Below are positions 1 through 14,029 of a DNA stretch of 64,000 nucleotides, piece after piece. The notes below the pieces were generated by a model. That model did no database searches. It was not told the origin of the DNA and saw only the letters and a program-made list of their open reading frames with translations. Both the position numbers and the translations under genes were made by a program. Position 1 is the first letter of the stretch, and each line of letters starts with the position of its first letter. Source of the DNA: Epiperipatus broadwayi (Eukaryota > Onychophora > Udeonychophora > Euonychophora > Peripatidae); contig JAQFVV010012405.1 of the NCBI GenBank assembly GCA_028023455.1, positions 7,979,291-8,043,290 on the forward strand, in the 5' to 3' direction.

Positions 1-2617
1 ATTGATATAAGTACACAGATGTGCAATAACATATGGGAATTGTCATATAATAATAATAAATGCTATCACATTGTGATTTACAAATATCTCAATAGGTTTA
101 TATAAAACACATACATATCATCACACAGACATGTGGTATAATAATTTATGAACATATTTGAATTGAATAAACCTATAAATAAAATTCATTTTTATAATTC
201 ATAATTTAATTGATGACTGAATTGACATATATTTGTGTGTGCATAAAAATGTGTGTGCACACTGATGTTCATATCATATATTTTAATATGACAAAATAAT
301 AAAATTATTAAAAATATATTTTTCACAATTAATTCCATGCTGAAAGTGTGAATAAAATTCACACATGTGTGTATATATGAAAATATGAATCAGTTGTTAA
401 ATTCTTTCATAAAAGTTTTTTTTCTTTAAAAAAAGTAATATCACATCTTTGATTGGTTACTGTTGATTAATTATAAACATCTTTAAAGAAAAAATATTCC
501 AGTAAGTTTCCTTGCTTTCCAATCTAGAAATACTTTTGGGGTCTCCTTTTTTTCTTTTTAATATAAAATTATCTATGAATTAATTCTTTATTTTTAGACT
601 TTTAATTTAAGCAAAAACTATTTACTTGTTTTATATTTAAACTAGATTTTAAATGTTATTTTTTCAATAAATTATTTAAAATAATATCATTCTCTATATT
701 TATAAGTCACTACTCAATAGCTGTATTATATATATATATAACACAGTATGTTTATCTGCATTGATAAATCATATATATATAAAACTAATTCCTCAGTAAG
801 CTGATGGACTCTCTTGTGAAGCTGGTCCCTTCTAAACAGTAGACTGGCTTATTGTTATCATCAGGAAAGGTATAATCCAGTAATTATGGCATTAAATCAG
901 TATTTATCTAGGAATGGATAGATATTAGGCAAGTCATCCATGACCCATTTGGGCTATGGCACACTGAAATATGATTTTTTTCTTTCATGTGAATCCAAAT
1001 TCTACATAGTGAACTAGTAGTAGCTGCTGGACTTGCACTCCTTGCCTTCAGTTATATTTTCACAATAGTTCTAAAATAATCTGTACAACTCAGAGAATTC
1101 CTCTCTAATGTTTTTTCCAATCTTTTATAGTCAGGGTGGGAAGAAAAAAAAAGTAATTAAAAATAAGTTTTCTTTATTTTGATTGAATTCAATTTAATCT
1201 TTTGAAAAACAACATTCTGGAATTTTTATCAAAATGTTATATAAGCATTAATAAAAAAAAAATTTGCTAATCAAAATAGATAGTGGAATTTTATAATTAC
1301 CAATACATCTATTGTAACATAAAAATATGTTTTTTTTTAATTTTAAAATCAAAATTAATAAATATTAATTAGACCTCTTTAAGTGTTTAATTTATAATAA
1401 AAAAAATTAATTTCAGAATTATTTAATTTTTAACTGTTATTCCAGTGTAATATATAAAATATCTATAAAAACTTTTGTCTATGTTTCTTTCTACTTTTTC
1501 TTTCAACTTTATATATATATGTGTGCACATACACTACTATGTTGTATGTCATGAGAAACATAATGGTTTTGATATATAATAAAAAGCTCCTAAGACTAAG
1601 GGCCCATACATTCTGTCTTTATTTGCTTCTTGACAATTAGAATAGAACATATCATTAGTTAGTTTCAGATTATATTCTTAGAATTTTAGAGAGCATTTTA
1701 AATAAAAAAAATTTAATGTCTTTATCATACATTGTCATTGTCAAAAGAGGATTCAATTCTATACACAAGTAATTTCATTCTATATGGATGAAAGACCCTA
1801 GTAATATCTAAATACCCTTTTAATGACTAATAATTAGCTGGTTTGTGGGCTCATAACTTGATAAAAAAATCTTTTATTGAAAATTTAAAATATTTTCAAG
1901 TTTTTTCTTTTTCAGATTTAAATCACAAACAGATGTGCTATTATTAGGCAATAGAGCCCTTCCAAGTCATCAGATACAGCAGTATTTAATAAAATAAGTA
2001 ATTATGTATAAAAACAGATAAGATTACCTTTAAAGTCTTATGTTTGGGTAAGTTTTCCTGTAGAAATTATAATTTAAAGCCTACATTTAAAACTATGTTA
2101 CCCCCCCCCCCAATTTAGTAAGTAAATTATTTACTTCACAATCACGATAGTCATAAAAATAAATGCAGAAAGTAGTTGTTTACTAAGTTAATTTTTATTA
2201 AGAGATTAACATTTAAAAAGTCAGATAATTACACATCTTTACACAAGAGGGAGGGGCTGATTGAAAAATAAGAGACAAATTGTTGCTAGTCATAAATTTT
2301 TTAAAGAAAAACAATGTCAAATTGTTTTTATTTTGTTAAAAGGAAAACCATTATAATATATATACAATAAAAATGTATGTCACTAGACTGGATAGATGTT
2401 ATACAAATATTTATAAAGATAAATTTGTCTGGAAGGCCATAAAATTATATGAGACTTCAGCTAATGTTATTAAATGGAAAGATATTTCATCATATAAACA
2501 TTCTGAACAATAAAAAAAAAGTAGTTTTAAATATTCTTGTCTAATACTATTGTGGTTTTTTATTCTATTTATATATTGTAGTTTTGATATCAACAATTAT
2601 TATCACTTTTCTGTATT
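1..2617. other. AT-rich intergenic DNA, no gene seen
   Basis: No reading frame here shows a recognisable protein, and all frames are dense in stops. The stretch contains short TA runs (near 730-780), poly-A/T tracts and a 12-base C run at 2101. A somewhat less AT-rich patch at about 790-1100 has no coding or repeat signature that I recognise. Confidence 0.6.
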
Positions 2618-3834
2618 ATTATATTATTAACTATGTAAATGTGTAGACATTTAGCACAAAAAAGTAGATCCATGTTTATAAATTTTAACTTTTATTCATA
2701 CTTAGCATACTTTCAATATATTATATCATAACTATAAATCTTGGGTATTTTTTTTAATAATCTTTATGTATACTTCATAGCTATTTTTGTATTTAATTAT
2801 TTAAATTTATTGTTTGAAATTCAAATATATTTAAAGTTCTTTAGAGAGCACACATTTTTGAAAGGAGGGTGGTGGTATCACTTTTGTTTATAGATAAATT
2901 CATTCTTGGCTATTATCTAAGCCTCCTTGATCTTTCAATTTTTATCCTCCCTCTCTATACAAATGTCATCTGCCCTGGATAGAATGAATTTATGGCTGAT
3001 TGTTGTTTGTGTTCTGTAAATATAGAAGACTCTTCACTACTGTTTTTGGCCCTATTTATATAAATAATTGCCCTGAGCTGACCTTGTTGATAAATTCACC
3101 ATCATCTCTACAAATTTACTATCGTTTCTCCATAATATGCATTTTTACAATTGGCTTTGTTGAACCCAATTTTGTAAACTATTTGGTGTGCTTCTTCCTT
3201 CTTTAGTTTATCTTTTGAGTATTCTCCTTCACTAAACAAACTGATGAATAACTCAAAAGATAAACTGACTAAAGAAGCAGTTAATCAAATAGTTTACAAA
3301 ATCAGGCAACAAAGCCAAAATGTAAATATGCATATTATGGAAAGATGATGGAAATTTTGTCAACAAGGCTGACCCAGCACAATTATTTATATAATAGGGC
3401 TAAATGAAGTAGTGAATATTCTTCTATATTCTCAGAACACAAACAACAAGCAGTCATAAATTTGATCTATCCAGGACAGATGAGACTTGTACCGAAAGGG
3501 AGGATAAACAATGAAAGATCAAGGAGGTTTAGGTAATAGCTAAGAATGAATTTTCTATAAACAAAAAAAATACCAGCATCTCCCCTTTCAAAAAAGTGAC
3601 CTCTCTGAAGAATTTTAAATATATTTGGATAACAAATAATAAATTTAAATAATTAAATACAAAAATAGTTATCATGTAACATAAGGACCATCTATAATGA
3701 AATCCAAAAGAGCTATAGTTATGATATAATATATCAAAAGTCTATGTATGAATAAAAGTTAAAATTTTATAAACATATGTCTACCCTTTCTGTGTTAACT
3801 GTTTGAACAATTTACATAGTTAACATTATATATA
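2618..3834. repeat. 1.2-kb imperfect palindrome (diverged inverted repeat)
   Basis: Two arms of roughly 600 bp face each other around a centre near 3232. The left arm begins near the sequence TTAACTATGTAAATG (about 2627) and the right arm ends with its inverted counterpart near 3812-3825. Many point differences and small indels separate the arms, so this is an old inverted duplication and not a read-level artefact. Open frames inside (for example 3000-3206) are chance frames within the repeat. No transposase motif was seen. The right end abuts a foldback F element at 3835. Confidence 0.85.
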
Positions 3835-4219
3835 ACAGTAGCAAACTATCCATATAGTAGTGCAAGCCTTTGAAATCAATGGATGCTGGAATGTTTCTAC
3901 ATAAACCCCCTATCTAATGCCTATTCATCCAATATCCCCAGACTAATCTCCAGCTTGTGGCTTTCATCAATGAGGAGCTTTGGATTTTGAGATCATTTCA
4001 CCTAGATCTTATGATTTAATGCTAAAAACTACTCTGGGGATATTGGATGAGTATGCACTGGATAGAGATTTTAAGCACAACCCTTTTTGCAACCAATGAT
4101 TACAAAGGCTTGTACATGGTGGCACCATAGTATGAAGAGTCTGCTACTGATATTAAAAGCTTTGTAAGCATATGAAATGGTAGATCATGTGATGTTCTGA
4201 TGATTTAACATTAAATATA
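3821..4219. mobile_element. Foldback F element, copy 1
   Basis: An inverted-repeat element whose arms carry the family landmarks CCAATATCCCCAGACTA and its complement. It is flanked by near-identical 14-base direct repeats, TAACATTATATATA (3821-3834) and TAACATTAAATATA (4206-4219), which look like a target-site duplication. The outer tail with GATCATGTGATG is kept only on the right side. The left arm (minus strand, 3935-3976) holds a mutated hammerhead motif: CUGA has become UUGA and the GAAA box is altered. Confidence 0.8.
3935..3976 (-). ncRNA. Hammerhead ribozyme relic in F element
   Basis: On the minus strand the stem I halves UCCUCA and UGGGGA are intact. The first core box reads UUGAUGA instead of CUGAUGA and the GAAA box is changed, so this copy should be inactive. 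Confidence 0.55.
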
Positions 4220-7200
4220 ATATGAAATGTGTGTATATAGTACATAGATAAAAAATAAAACTGCATTTTTGATAAACCATCTCAGAGAAAAGCATGTCCA
4301 GCAGTCCCTTTTATCTTAAAAGAAAACAATAACTTTAATCGAATTGTCCATTTTGGGTGGTGAGGACAGCAGCATTTTTCCATAATAGTTATTCATGTAT
4401 CACCCCACATTGGTCATATTTATGGCATATCTAAAATTTTGGGCCCCTACACAAAATTTCTAAAATGCCTATTTTTTTATATTTATAGCATATATCATAC
4501 CATTTTTTTGAGACATATAAAACAAAAGGACTCCTTTTCATACATTTTGCTACCTCACTGACTAACATTATCTGAGACAATAATCTTGACTACACTATGA
4601 GATTGTTGACAGCTTAAGGGTTTAATGTTAACATTATCTGAATATGAATGAGTTTGAAATCCAAAATAGAGTCAAAAATCATTCTAAATAGCCAAAACAA
4701 TCTTACAGATTTTCATAGGTTTTAACTCATAGCTAATCATTATTGTCAACACTGGATATCTAAATATTTTTTAGCTTGAGAGGGAAATAAGAAGCAAAAC
4801 TATAAAAAGTTTTTGCAGTAAGAAGACACTTTGTTCTTCTATAGACTATTTTTATATATATATACACATCATTTTTAAATATTATCAATTGTCTGGAGGA
4901 TAATTTCTCCAAATATATTTTTACTATTTTTAACTTATAATATTTATTCTTCACACACACCATCTCACATTTGATCTTTTTCTAGATCTTTTAAAATCTT
5001 TTGGAATTCAGCTTAGAATTTAAATTACACCTATTACGATCTTTTTTAAAACACAATCAATCTACTTCCATTTCTAACTTTTAAATATCTGAATATCAAT
5101 GATATATTCATGTGCAATCTTGATTGTTAATTCTATTATACATCCGTCTATATGTAATCTGCATTTTTTGTCTTTCTCCACGATTAAATAGATTCATTAT
5201 TAAACTTTAATAGAATAAATATATTAAAACCCTTTTTTCCCAGTAATATTTTTTTAACCATTGAATTGCTATTCAAAATGCTTTTCATCGTCATTCTTAT
5301 ATATATATAAAATGTGCATAAGTATTAACATATGTAGAGAAAAAAAATTACATGACAAATAAACTGTAGCTTATAAAAAAATATAGTCATTGTGACTCTG
5401 TTTGGGGGCAGATAAAATGATTCAATTGAATGCAGTTGAAAGTATAGTTTATCTCATTTTAAAATAATGAACAACTAGAAAAATATTGTCCTGCCAATTT
5501 TTTCTCATGGTGTTTTTATGTAAATATTTTGGGGCATATAAATATATATTATACCATTATTTATTATATATTTTTAAGAACATTGTATTTTTGTTGTTGA
5601 AAATTACAGAGTATCGAGCAAGTCACATAGTCTAAGAGTGTGAATAATTACTATGGCATTCAAAGGGTTAAAAAATTTAATATTTTTTTAAGCAATTGTT
5701 TAAGATTGATTTGCTTGTTAAATACAAATTTTCTTAAGGATAAGAAATGGGGATAGGTTTAAAAACGTGTATCATATCCACTGGAAGGCTATTACATAAG
5801 ATACATATGGGATCTATATCTAATTAAAATGATTAATGGGGAAAGTTTTAGTAAAAATTGTGTTAAGTAATAAGTTAAACAGAAATTTCAGCCATGACTA
5901 ATGAACACATTTTAAAATCTGGTTAAAGTTTTGGCAATTGGGAAGGTTGACCATAGCTGTCTGTTAGGATACGTAATTTTTTTCAAGTTTTTAAATAAAA
6001 CACCAAGCAAAGATTTGATATTGTAATTGTCAAACAGATCTCCATTCTCAGTAGTGTGAGCTATAAAAAACAACAGCTTGCATATGGAAGTTAACCAAAC
6101 AATGTTATAGATAGAGGAGTGGCTTTGAGGATTGAATTAACTATAATCCCAATGTATATCTTAGCCCTGATATAGGATTTAAATGACTGAGAATATATTA
6201 GATTAAGACCACCTTTACATATAGCATCAAAATTCTGAGCTAATAAAAGATGTTAAGCTTTACATAAAGTTCATATATTGAACAATTGGGTTTAATATTG
6301 TTTTGGACAAAGTAATTCACTTCAGATTTATTATAAATTGAGAATATTTAAACATACCTACTTAGCCTACTGTAAAAATAAAATATAGTTTAAAATTCAG
6401 AATTTTGCTATTATGTATAAAGCATGACAATATAAGATCACATAACTAGTTACTCCCTTTCATCAGTGGAGTCAAGTCCTAAATATTACTAAGCCCAAAA
6501 TCAGATATTTCCATATTATTTATATTGATCAGATTTTATTTTTTTATTTTAAATTGTGAAAGATTAAATACACTCAATTATTAGATGTAATGTTTTTGTA
6601 GTCAATAAGTTTACATATAATGATAATCTAGATAAACAGAATTTGTAATCAGTTAAATTATCTTATATGTCATGTCATTAATATTACACATGAGTGTCCT
6701 TTTAGTTTACAAAATTTACAATTACTAATATGTTGCCTTGGATGTTTATTTCATGCAGTTATACCTGAGTTTATTTTTACACACACATTTTTTAATCTTT
6801 TAATTCTTAATCATGTTTAGTCAAAAGAAAGTATAGCAGGAAGAGGATTCATTACAAATGAACTGAGTCTTTCTTTATGGTTTTACTTAGTATTTTGTTG
6901 CATTTTAAAGATAATAGAACTTTCTTAATTAGTATTAAAGCATTAAATACTGATGCCGCATTTTTCCAACACATTAATAAGGTGACATTTGCTTTACTCC
7001 ATTGGTGACACTTTTTATAATCATTCAATATTTGATTTTAGTATTAAACCATTATTCTACATTAGAATCCAATAAACTGTGCTTGATTTGTTAGAAATAT
7101 AAATTTACAAATAAAAAATATTCTAAAAAATTATATTTGAACTTTACAAATATTGAAAAAAATAAACAGAATATGTAATGAAATCAAAGCACTTAGTTAA

Positions 7201-8780
7201 TCAATAAAATCTTCACTGACTGAAATTTATTTTTAAAATGGAAATAAATAAATAAGAAGCCCTGATAAATCTATAAAATTATGTTTTCAATTTTAAAATT
7301 GTATTTACAATTATTAGAATATCTTGAAAGATCCTATTATGATGTTTGTAAATGCATTAATGATCACTTTCAAAAAGCATAATCATGTTCACTAAAATTT
7401 GTTAACTTCTATTATAAAAACAGAATATGACATAATACTCTGAATTCATGTACCTAAGTGCTAAGCCATCACTCATATTAAAAAATAGTGTTGAGATACT
7501 AAAACATGCTGATCATCATGTGCTACATAGTACTATTATACTGACCAACTATAAACTTAATTTCCTAATAAAAACTATAAATGTAATGAGTGGACTTTAA
7601 AGATGATATCTTTGCACCATCCATAGTTATCAACTGGATCTCCAAATACAACATAAATTCCTACATCCATATAACCATTATGCTCTAAACTAGCTCAAGA
7701 AGCAAGAACTCTATGAACTGTAACTGTAAACAAGAGATAAATAAATATAACAACATACTCTAAATAATTTAAAATAATTTATATATTTACTCCACTATAA
7801 TTAAATAGCTTTACTGGGATAATTTAAAAATCCCTAAACATTAAGTGGTATTGAAATCAAGTCACACACACTGCTACTTCATAGAACAAATAGCTGGAGG
7901 ACCAAATACTTTAACACTAGAATATTTTTATAAACAATTATTTAATAAATTAACATTAATAATTTTTAAAAAATTAAAAAATGATATGATGGTATATTAA
8001 CTCAATTTTATACATTCTCCTCAAAAAGTATAATTTCATTAAAAAAATTTAACCAGCTGACTTTTATTTTTTATATAATTAACATTTGCTTTCATTAAAT
8101 TATTTTCTTTTAAGTAACAAAAGTTGGAAAACAATTTTTTTATAATTATAGATAAGGGCATTTAAAATTAGCTTAATCATTTTGTTTATAATTATTGGTT
8201 GAAAATATAAATTAAAGAAAAACATGTTTCAAAAGAAGATACTCAATAAAAATTAAATTATCAAAAAGTATTTTTCAAATTTTGGAAGGAACACTCAAAT
8301 GAATTATTAAAAGGAACATGTTTCACAAGAAAATGTTACCTTACCAAAATTATTCATTCTTATCAATTATTGTTCTATAATTTTTTTATTTCTAAATATG
8401 GCACATTAAAAAATACTTTGTACCACAGTTCTAATTTTCCTTGGGAATCTTTTTTTGAATTTGTAATTTACAGTTGTTTCTTTTGAAGTCTTTTCAATTC
8501 CAGATTAATTTTTTTCTATTTTTCAATAGATATTTTAAGCTAACAAATTGAAAGAATTTATCCATTTTATTTTCTAATAAATTTTCCAGGTCAGGTTAAC
8601 ACATAAAAACACTCATGCTCTTCTGTGGGGACAAAGTTTGTTGCAGATTATTTCAGTAATATTTTCTTTTATATTTTTTCAGTGAAGATGGTTACTTGGA
8701 AGTAGATGATGATTGAGCTTTTAGCTAAACTTATTATATGGTTGACTTTATTTTAGAAAACCTTTTATTAAAAATTATAG
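4220..8780. other. AT-rich DNA without recognisable genes
   Basis: Only short random frames occur here and nothing resembles a conserved domain. The single item of note is a diverged dispersed repeat at about 7000-7170 that recurs near 28331-28490. Confidence 0.55.
6995..7170 (+). repeat. Unnamed dispersed repeat, copy 1
   Basis: This stretch aligns by eye with 28331-28490. Both contain GATTTTAGTATTAAACCATT-like sequence, an 'ATTCTAYATYAGAAT' segment, then AATAAA-rich sequence ending in ATATTTGAA and ATTGAAAAA. No coding potential or terminal repeats were seen, so the class is unknown. Confidence 0.55.
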
Positions 8781-9256
8781 TGCTCTGCATAGCTAAATTT
8801 TCCTACTGTCTTCTTTAAAAACTTGATTAAAACTTCTCTAATTGTTCTCAGCAACTTGGTTGAGACTTCTATCCTCTCTAATTGTTTGGTTAGAAGTCCC
8901 ACTGTCCTCTTCAACAGTGGGTCAGGGATGTATGCTTCTTACAGGACAGTGAGGTCTTCTAATTTACCCACAACCCTATTTTTGGAACAAACATGCTTTC
9001 ATAAATCACAATTCTGTTTCCTACATGACAAAATTTAATACTAACCAATTAAGTCAATTTTTACAAAATCAATTGTTCAATTATTTTCCTCTCTTTTTTT
9101 ATTGCAAAACAATTCAAAAAATTTGCTGTACTTGTTTTTCTCTTATACCAAAAGAAAAACAAACTAATCAGGTAAGTACACTAACTTGATAAAGAGAGAG
9201 TCAAAGAGAAAAGAAAGAAAAAACAACTGTAACTATTAAATAAATAAGGTTTTACC
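8781..9256. other. Unclassified stretch with short frame, no gene called
   Basis: A 71-codon frame at 8823-9038 contains internal near-repeats of TCTAATTGTT. It lacks a recognisable domain and is not called as a gene. The rest is AT-rich. Confidence 0.4.
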
Positions 9257-9350
9257 GCACAGACAATAAAGATCTAAAATTTGATTTTATGTTAAGCTAA
9301 TCACTTAGCTTAACATAAAATCAAATTTTAGAACTTCATTGTCTGTGTGC
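9257..9350. repeat. Near-perfect 94-bp hairpin
   Basis: The arms GCACAGACAAT...TTAAGCTA and TAGCTTAA...ATTGTCTGTGTGC are reverse complements with few differences. The loop is very small, near 9300-9304. It looks like a small palindromic MITE or folded repeat. Confidence 0.85.
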
Positions 9351-9644
9351 AAAGCACTTATAGATTTGTAACTATTAAAATAAAATTTAAAAAAAATGTT
9401 AAAACTTTATACTTTTTCCTTTCTTTTTTTTAAAAAATTATGATAAATATAAAACTTTACCTACTTTATCTCTCTCAAAAATTAAAACTAAAATAGCTAA
9501 TTAATCTACTGAAAAGAAAACCTTTTGCTCTCAGTACATTTTTCAAAACTAAAATTAGAAATATATATAATGAGTTATTTATTTATATAGTGCTATGTTT
9601 TAATCTGTTACAATCATTAGAAATCACCCATTACACATGTTCTG

Positions 9645-9873
9645 TAACTAATAAACACTTTTTAATAAATACTTTCCTTTCCGAACACAAGATAAAGTCT
9701 TTTAAAAAGATAGCATGAATATCTTTACACTCTCATTTCCAAATGCTTAAGATTTGCTTATACATATATGTTTAGCTTAAAAAGGTAGGGTGGAATCATT
9801 TTATCTTTTCAAAAGACTTTATCTTATGTTTGGAAAGGAGAGTATTCCTTAAAATATGTTTATTAGTTTACAA
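9645..9873. repeat. Inverted repeat, arms about 75 bp
   Basis: The left arm runs from CTAATAAACA through CTTTCCTTTCCGAACACAAG to TCTTTTAAAAAGATA. The right arm reads back as TATCTTTTCAAAAGA, CTTATGTTTGGAAAGGA and TGTTTATTAG. About 80 bp of non-palindromic DNA separates them. It is probably a decayed palindromic MITE. Confidence 0.75.
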
Positions 9874-10490
9874 AATGACTGCTAAAAATAGAAATGATAA
9901 TTCTAATTTTTGAAGAGAGCACAAAAGAAATTGCTTATTTGATTTTATGTTTCTATCTTTCTTTTACAACACTTTAAATTATCACATTTCAAATATTTAC
10001 ATTATGTTTAAAAATGCTTGAAAATTATTTTAAAAAAATTATCTACATTTTCATATTATCATTTGGGAAAGAAAAAACACTTAATTAAATAAACTACCCA
10101 TTATTGCTAAAAAAAAAAAAAACATAGAGAAACTTTAATATTATTTCCCTATTAATTATATAATTCTAAACTTAAGGAGCTTGTAATATTGGCATGGCCA
10201 GAGGTGGACACTACTCAAAATATTGCAATACATATATTAGTGATTTGGCTAATAAAAAATTGAATCGGTAATTAGTTTTTAGAATTTAACATTAAAATAT
10301 TTTTCAAAATTATCTATCCATTTAATAATGGCTGGTTTATGAATAGCTCATTGTAATTATCTGGAGACTAAATATTCTAACTTAGTATAGATTGGTGTGA
10401 TGATAAGGCTCCAATCTCTACGACGGATGGTGTTATATTGTTATAGGCTCTGACACTATCATTTATTACCTTTTTATTTCTGCATGATAA

Positions 10491-12203
10491 TCCTTTTTGG
10501 TAAAAGCCTGAAATCCAGGCAAAGCCACTTGGAGCATTGATGCTAGACAAAATCAATGAAATATAACGTTACCGGGCCGCCACAACTTTTTTCTTTTTTT
10601 TATACAAGGTTTTTTTTTTTTTCTAATATTGATTAAACGAATAATTTTTATTTCATTTAGAACATGATTTCTTTATTATTAAACAAATTTTGATATTCAT
10701 TTTCGTTACTTTTTGTGGGTTTTTTGTTGGAACCTGATATTTTTTCAACAAATTTTGCTAATTGTATTTTTTTCTTTTTATCATTTGAAAACTTCGGACC
10801 GTTTCACGACGTCAAAAAAATGTGTTTGAATCCCACCAAAAAAATAGAATACAATTATTTGTGACTTGTTTAGAACTTAATTCAACCTTTCTTTTATTTT
10901 TTTTGTCTTGACTAAATGGTTTTTCTTATTATTATTATTAATTTTACTTTTTTTTTTAAATACAACTTGTTATCACTTTGATTTAGATAATGTTTGAATT
11001 AGCCTTTTTTTTTTGGCTACTACAAGAAACAGCTTTTTAAATGGGGGATGGGGGGGGGGGGAATTTGTACTGTTTATTATTAACAAAAAGGCAACAAAAA
11101 TAGTCAATTATTTTAACAGCGCTGAAAAAAGAGAATCAACTTTGGGACTTGTTTCGAATTTTGATTTCTTTTTGGTTGACGTAATTGTTTTTCTTAATAT
11201 TAAATCCAAATTTACTTTTGTGTTTTTGCCAATTCAAAAACTGTTTTCAAACACCCACCACCCACACTCGGAAAAAGAATTGTAACCAAAACGTCAAGAA
11301 TTTAACCTTTTTTTTCTTTTTTTGAAACAACTTTTTCTCACTTTTTACTTTGATTTCTATTTCGTTCGAATTACCTTTTTTTTTTTTTTTTAGCCTTCTA
11401 CAATAAACTGCTTTTGGGGGTGGGGTGGGGTGTATTTCGTAATTTTTTATTCTTAACAAAAAGTCAAACAAAGTCATCATTTATTTTAACCCTGCTGCAA
11501 AAAATTGAATCCAAATACTTGTCAATTTCGAATGAAATAAAAAAAAAAAGAACACAAACTTTGGACTTTTTAAAATTATTTATTCGATTTTATTGCTGTA
11601 ATAAAAAGTGGACATTACATGTGCCTGACAAAATAAAAAAAAAAACACAATCTCACACACTTTCTGTACTCAGCAATTTATCTGAAGAAAAGTTTCAAAA
11701 TTGCATGCTCATCTCAGATCTTTTAATGGTCTCAAATATTTTCCCCACCACGCTGAAACGTGACTTAGCATGTGAGCTTTGTCGAAGCCTGTTCGAACAT
11801 ACACTTTGCCAATTTTTTTACATATTAACCTTTTTTTCAGGAAAGGTGGGGACCATATGACAATTCTTAATAATTAACAACATTTTTTAAATCAAAATGA
11901 CATTACTCTATTACAGAGATTTGAAAAAGTCGTACCGCCTTGAAATTTAAACACCCTCAAGCGATACGGTAATCAGCTATGAAAAGAACGAATACGCGTA
12001 AATAGCTTTGAAGCACAAAACAGGCCGGAATATTTTTGTGCGATGTCATGTAAAGTGGCCTAGCTCAATGGGTTAATACAATACGTAAATGTTGTATTAG
12101 CCTGTAAGGCCGTGGCCGCCAAAATGGCATTTTTATGTGTTTTGACACGTAAACAATGCCCCAAGCGGCCGTACTCAGATTTCAGGCTTTTTACCTCCTT
12201 TTT
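10491..12203. mobile_element. 1.7-kb non-autonomous DNA transposon with 8-bp TSD
   Basis: The element proper spans 10499-12195. It begins GGTAAAAGCCTGAAATC and ends with the inverted counterpart GATTTCAGGCTTTTTACC. The flanks are identical 8-base duplications, TCCTTTTT, at 10491-10498 and 12196-12203. Degenerate terminal inverted repeats extend about 100 bp and share blocks such as CTTGGRGCATTG and GGCSGCCAC. The interior is T/A-tract rich with G runs (11046, 11415) and contains decayed internal tandem repeats of roughly 280-370 bp. No transposase is encoded: the 148-codon frame at 11414-11860 is a low-complexity chance frame. The 8-bp duplication fits hAT, Merlin or Mutator-like superfamilies, which I cannot separate here. 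Confidence 0.75.
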
Positions 12204-13247
12204 TTCTATTAATTTAAAAACATTTGTTTTTGCTAATTAAAAAAAAGTCAATAACATTTTGTAGATCACATATAAAGTAAGATTTCATTGTTGAGTTTAA
12301 AAAAAATCATGTGATTAGAAAATCACGTGACAAAATCTATTTGCTTACATGTGATCTCCTTAGAAAGATGTCATCTGAAAAATTAAAAAAAACTTTTCAA
12401 TGCCATTATTATTATTGTCATCATCATCATCATCATCATCATTATTATTATTATTATTATTAGAGTAATAATTATAGTTTAGAACACAATAATATCATTA
12501 TTCACTTAACTATAATTATATTATAATTTTTATAATAGTGTATCTGTCCTTATATGAAGTATATTAAATTACACTTGAATAATTTTACAGTGTAATAATG
12601 ATTCAAAATAAAACATCAAAATATGTAACTTTCGTTATAATTAATTTAAAATATATTTAATCAATAAGTTTAACTATTATAGTAATTTTCATTTTTTTAT
12701 ATATATTTTGGCTATTATTTTGGCAGTAATCATCAATAAAAATTGAAGAAACAATGATATATATATATATATAACTCGCACAATAATATCCAAAGCTTAA
12801 TATCATAATCTACAGGCAAGGCAACAATGTCAAGACAAAATATACAACAAATTGTGATATTCTATTGGTTGATTAAATTTTGGATGCTATTATGTAAAAT
12901 TATATCTGAAAATCAATTATCTATTGGCAATTTATGGCTTAAAATATATTTAGAAGATTTTAATGGACTTATATAAGTATTAAAAGGGTTTTAGGAGAAT
13001 TTTTTAAGTATTTTTTTAATAATTATTTGACCCACTTTTAAATCAAAAGATGAATTAGACAAATATTATTAAATGATGGCATAACATCAGTTTGTGATGT
13101 CAGTTTTTAATTGATTTCTTATCAGATTACATCATAATTAAAATTCGTCTAATCAAAAAAATGTCATGAAATCTTTTCATATTCATACACACATTCATAT
13201 AAAATATTTAAATATAAGTATATTGTCTTTACTGATCTTAATATAAT
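12204..13247. other. AT-rich DNA with microsatellite
   Basis: No gene was seen. A compound trinucleotide microsatellite (TCA then TTA repeats) lies at about 12415-12462, and a short TA run near 12758. Confidence 0.6.
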
Positions 13248-13440
13248 TAGAAGGGATTTGAATTCAGATTTTCAAGCACCCTACAGCTGTCTACTTTATC
13301 TTCTACATACATGTTAAAAAGATAAATGATCTCTAATATACGTATTTTGTAATGAACTAGAATTCATTAGTTGATTCACACATATATATAATCAGTGCTC
13401 AATTTATGTTAAGATAGAAAATATACTGTACTGTTATTGA
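13248..13440 (-). mobile_element. A-family element fragment (decayed)
   Basis: This matches the A family in minus orientation. A B-box-like GGATTTGAATTCAG lies at 13255, then the conserved spacer, then the decayed ribozyme region (13325-13385) and the TATATATAATCAGTGCTCA segment. The hammerhead core is too mutated to fold. Confidence 0.7.
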
Positions 13441-14029
13441 GATACATATTATAAAACTTACATATATCTGTGTTACATATTTTATAATTTAAAAATATAT
13501 GATCAAATTTATTTGAAAGAATAGTTAAGTAGATTTTAAAATGTAATAAAATAAATAGATTGCATTAAACTTTCTTTTAAAAGAGAATAAAGCTTTTTAT
13601 TGAGAATGGGGTGGGAAAAGAATTAGCAATAAATTTAAAAAAAAAAAAAAAATTACTTTATAATATATATAAATTAAAATAAGTAAAAAAATAAATGTTC
13701 AAAAATCAATCTTAGTAAAAATCTCAAATAAAAAAAAGATTAATTAATTAATGAAAGTAAACTTTTGGAATAATAATAAAGATTTCTGGCTGATAATAAA
13801 ATCAAAACCAATAATTGAATTAATTACAAACTGTAAGCTATCTCATCAGAATACATGTAAAGAGATAATAGATTAATCTAGAAAAAAGATTAGATAAAGG
13901 AAAAATGTAAAAATCAATTAGATTAAAGAAAATGTAAAATTTATTTAAAAAAATAGATTTAAAGTATGATAAAACTAAAGTTATAATAAGAAAAAAATTA
14001 TGGGAAAGAAAAAGTATAAAAATTGCAAC

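Noticed and set aside
11414-11860. 148-codon open frame as a gene
   Set aside because: Lies inside the 1.7-kb transposon over K/F-rich low-complexity repeats, with another frame on the opposite strand; no transposase motif.
12058-12120. tRNA gene suggested by TAGCTCAATGGGTTAA
   Set aside because: Good A-box-like word but no B-box at the right distance; the region is part of a transposon inverted end.
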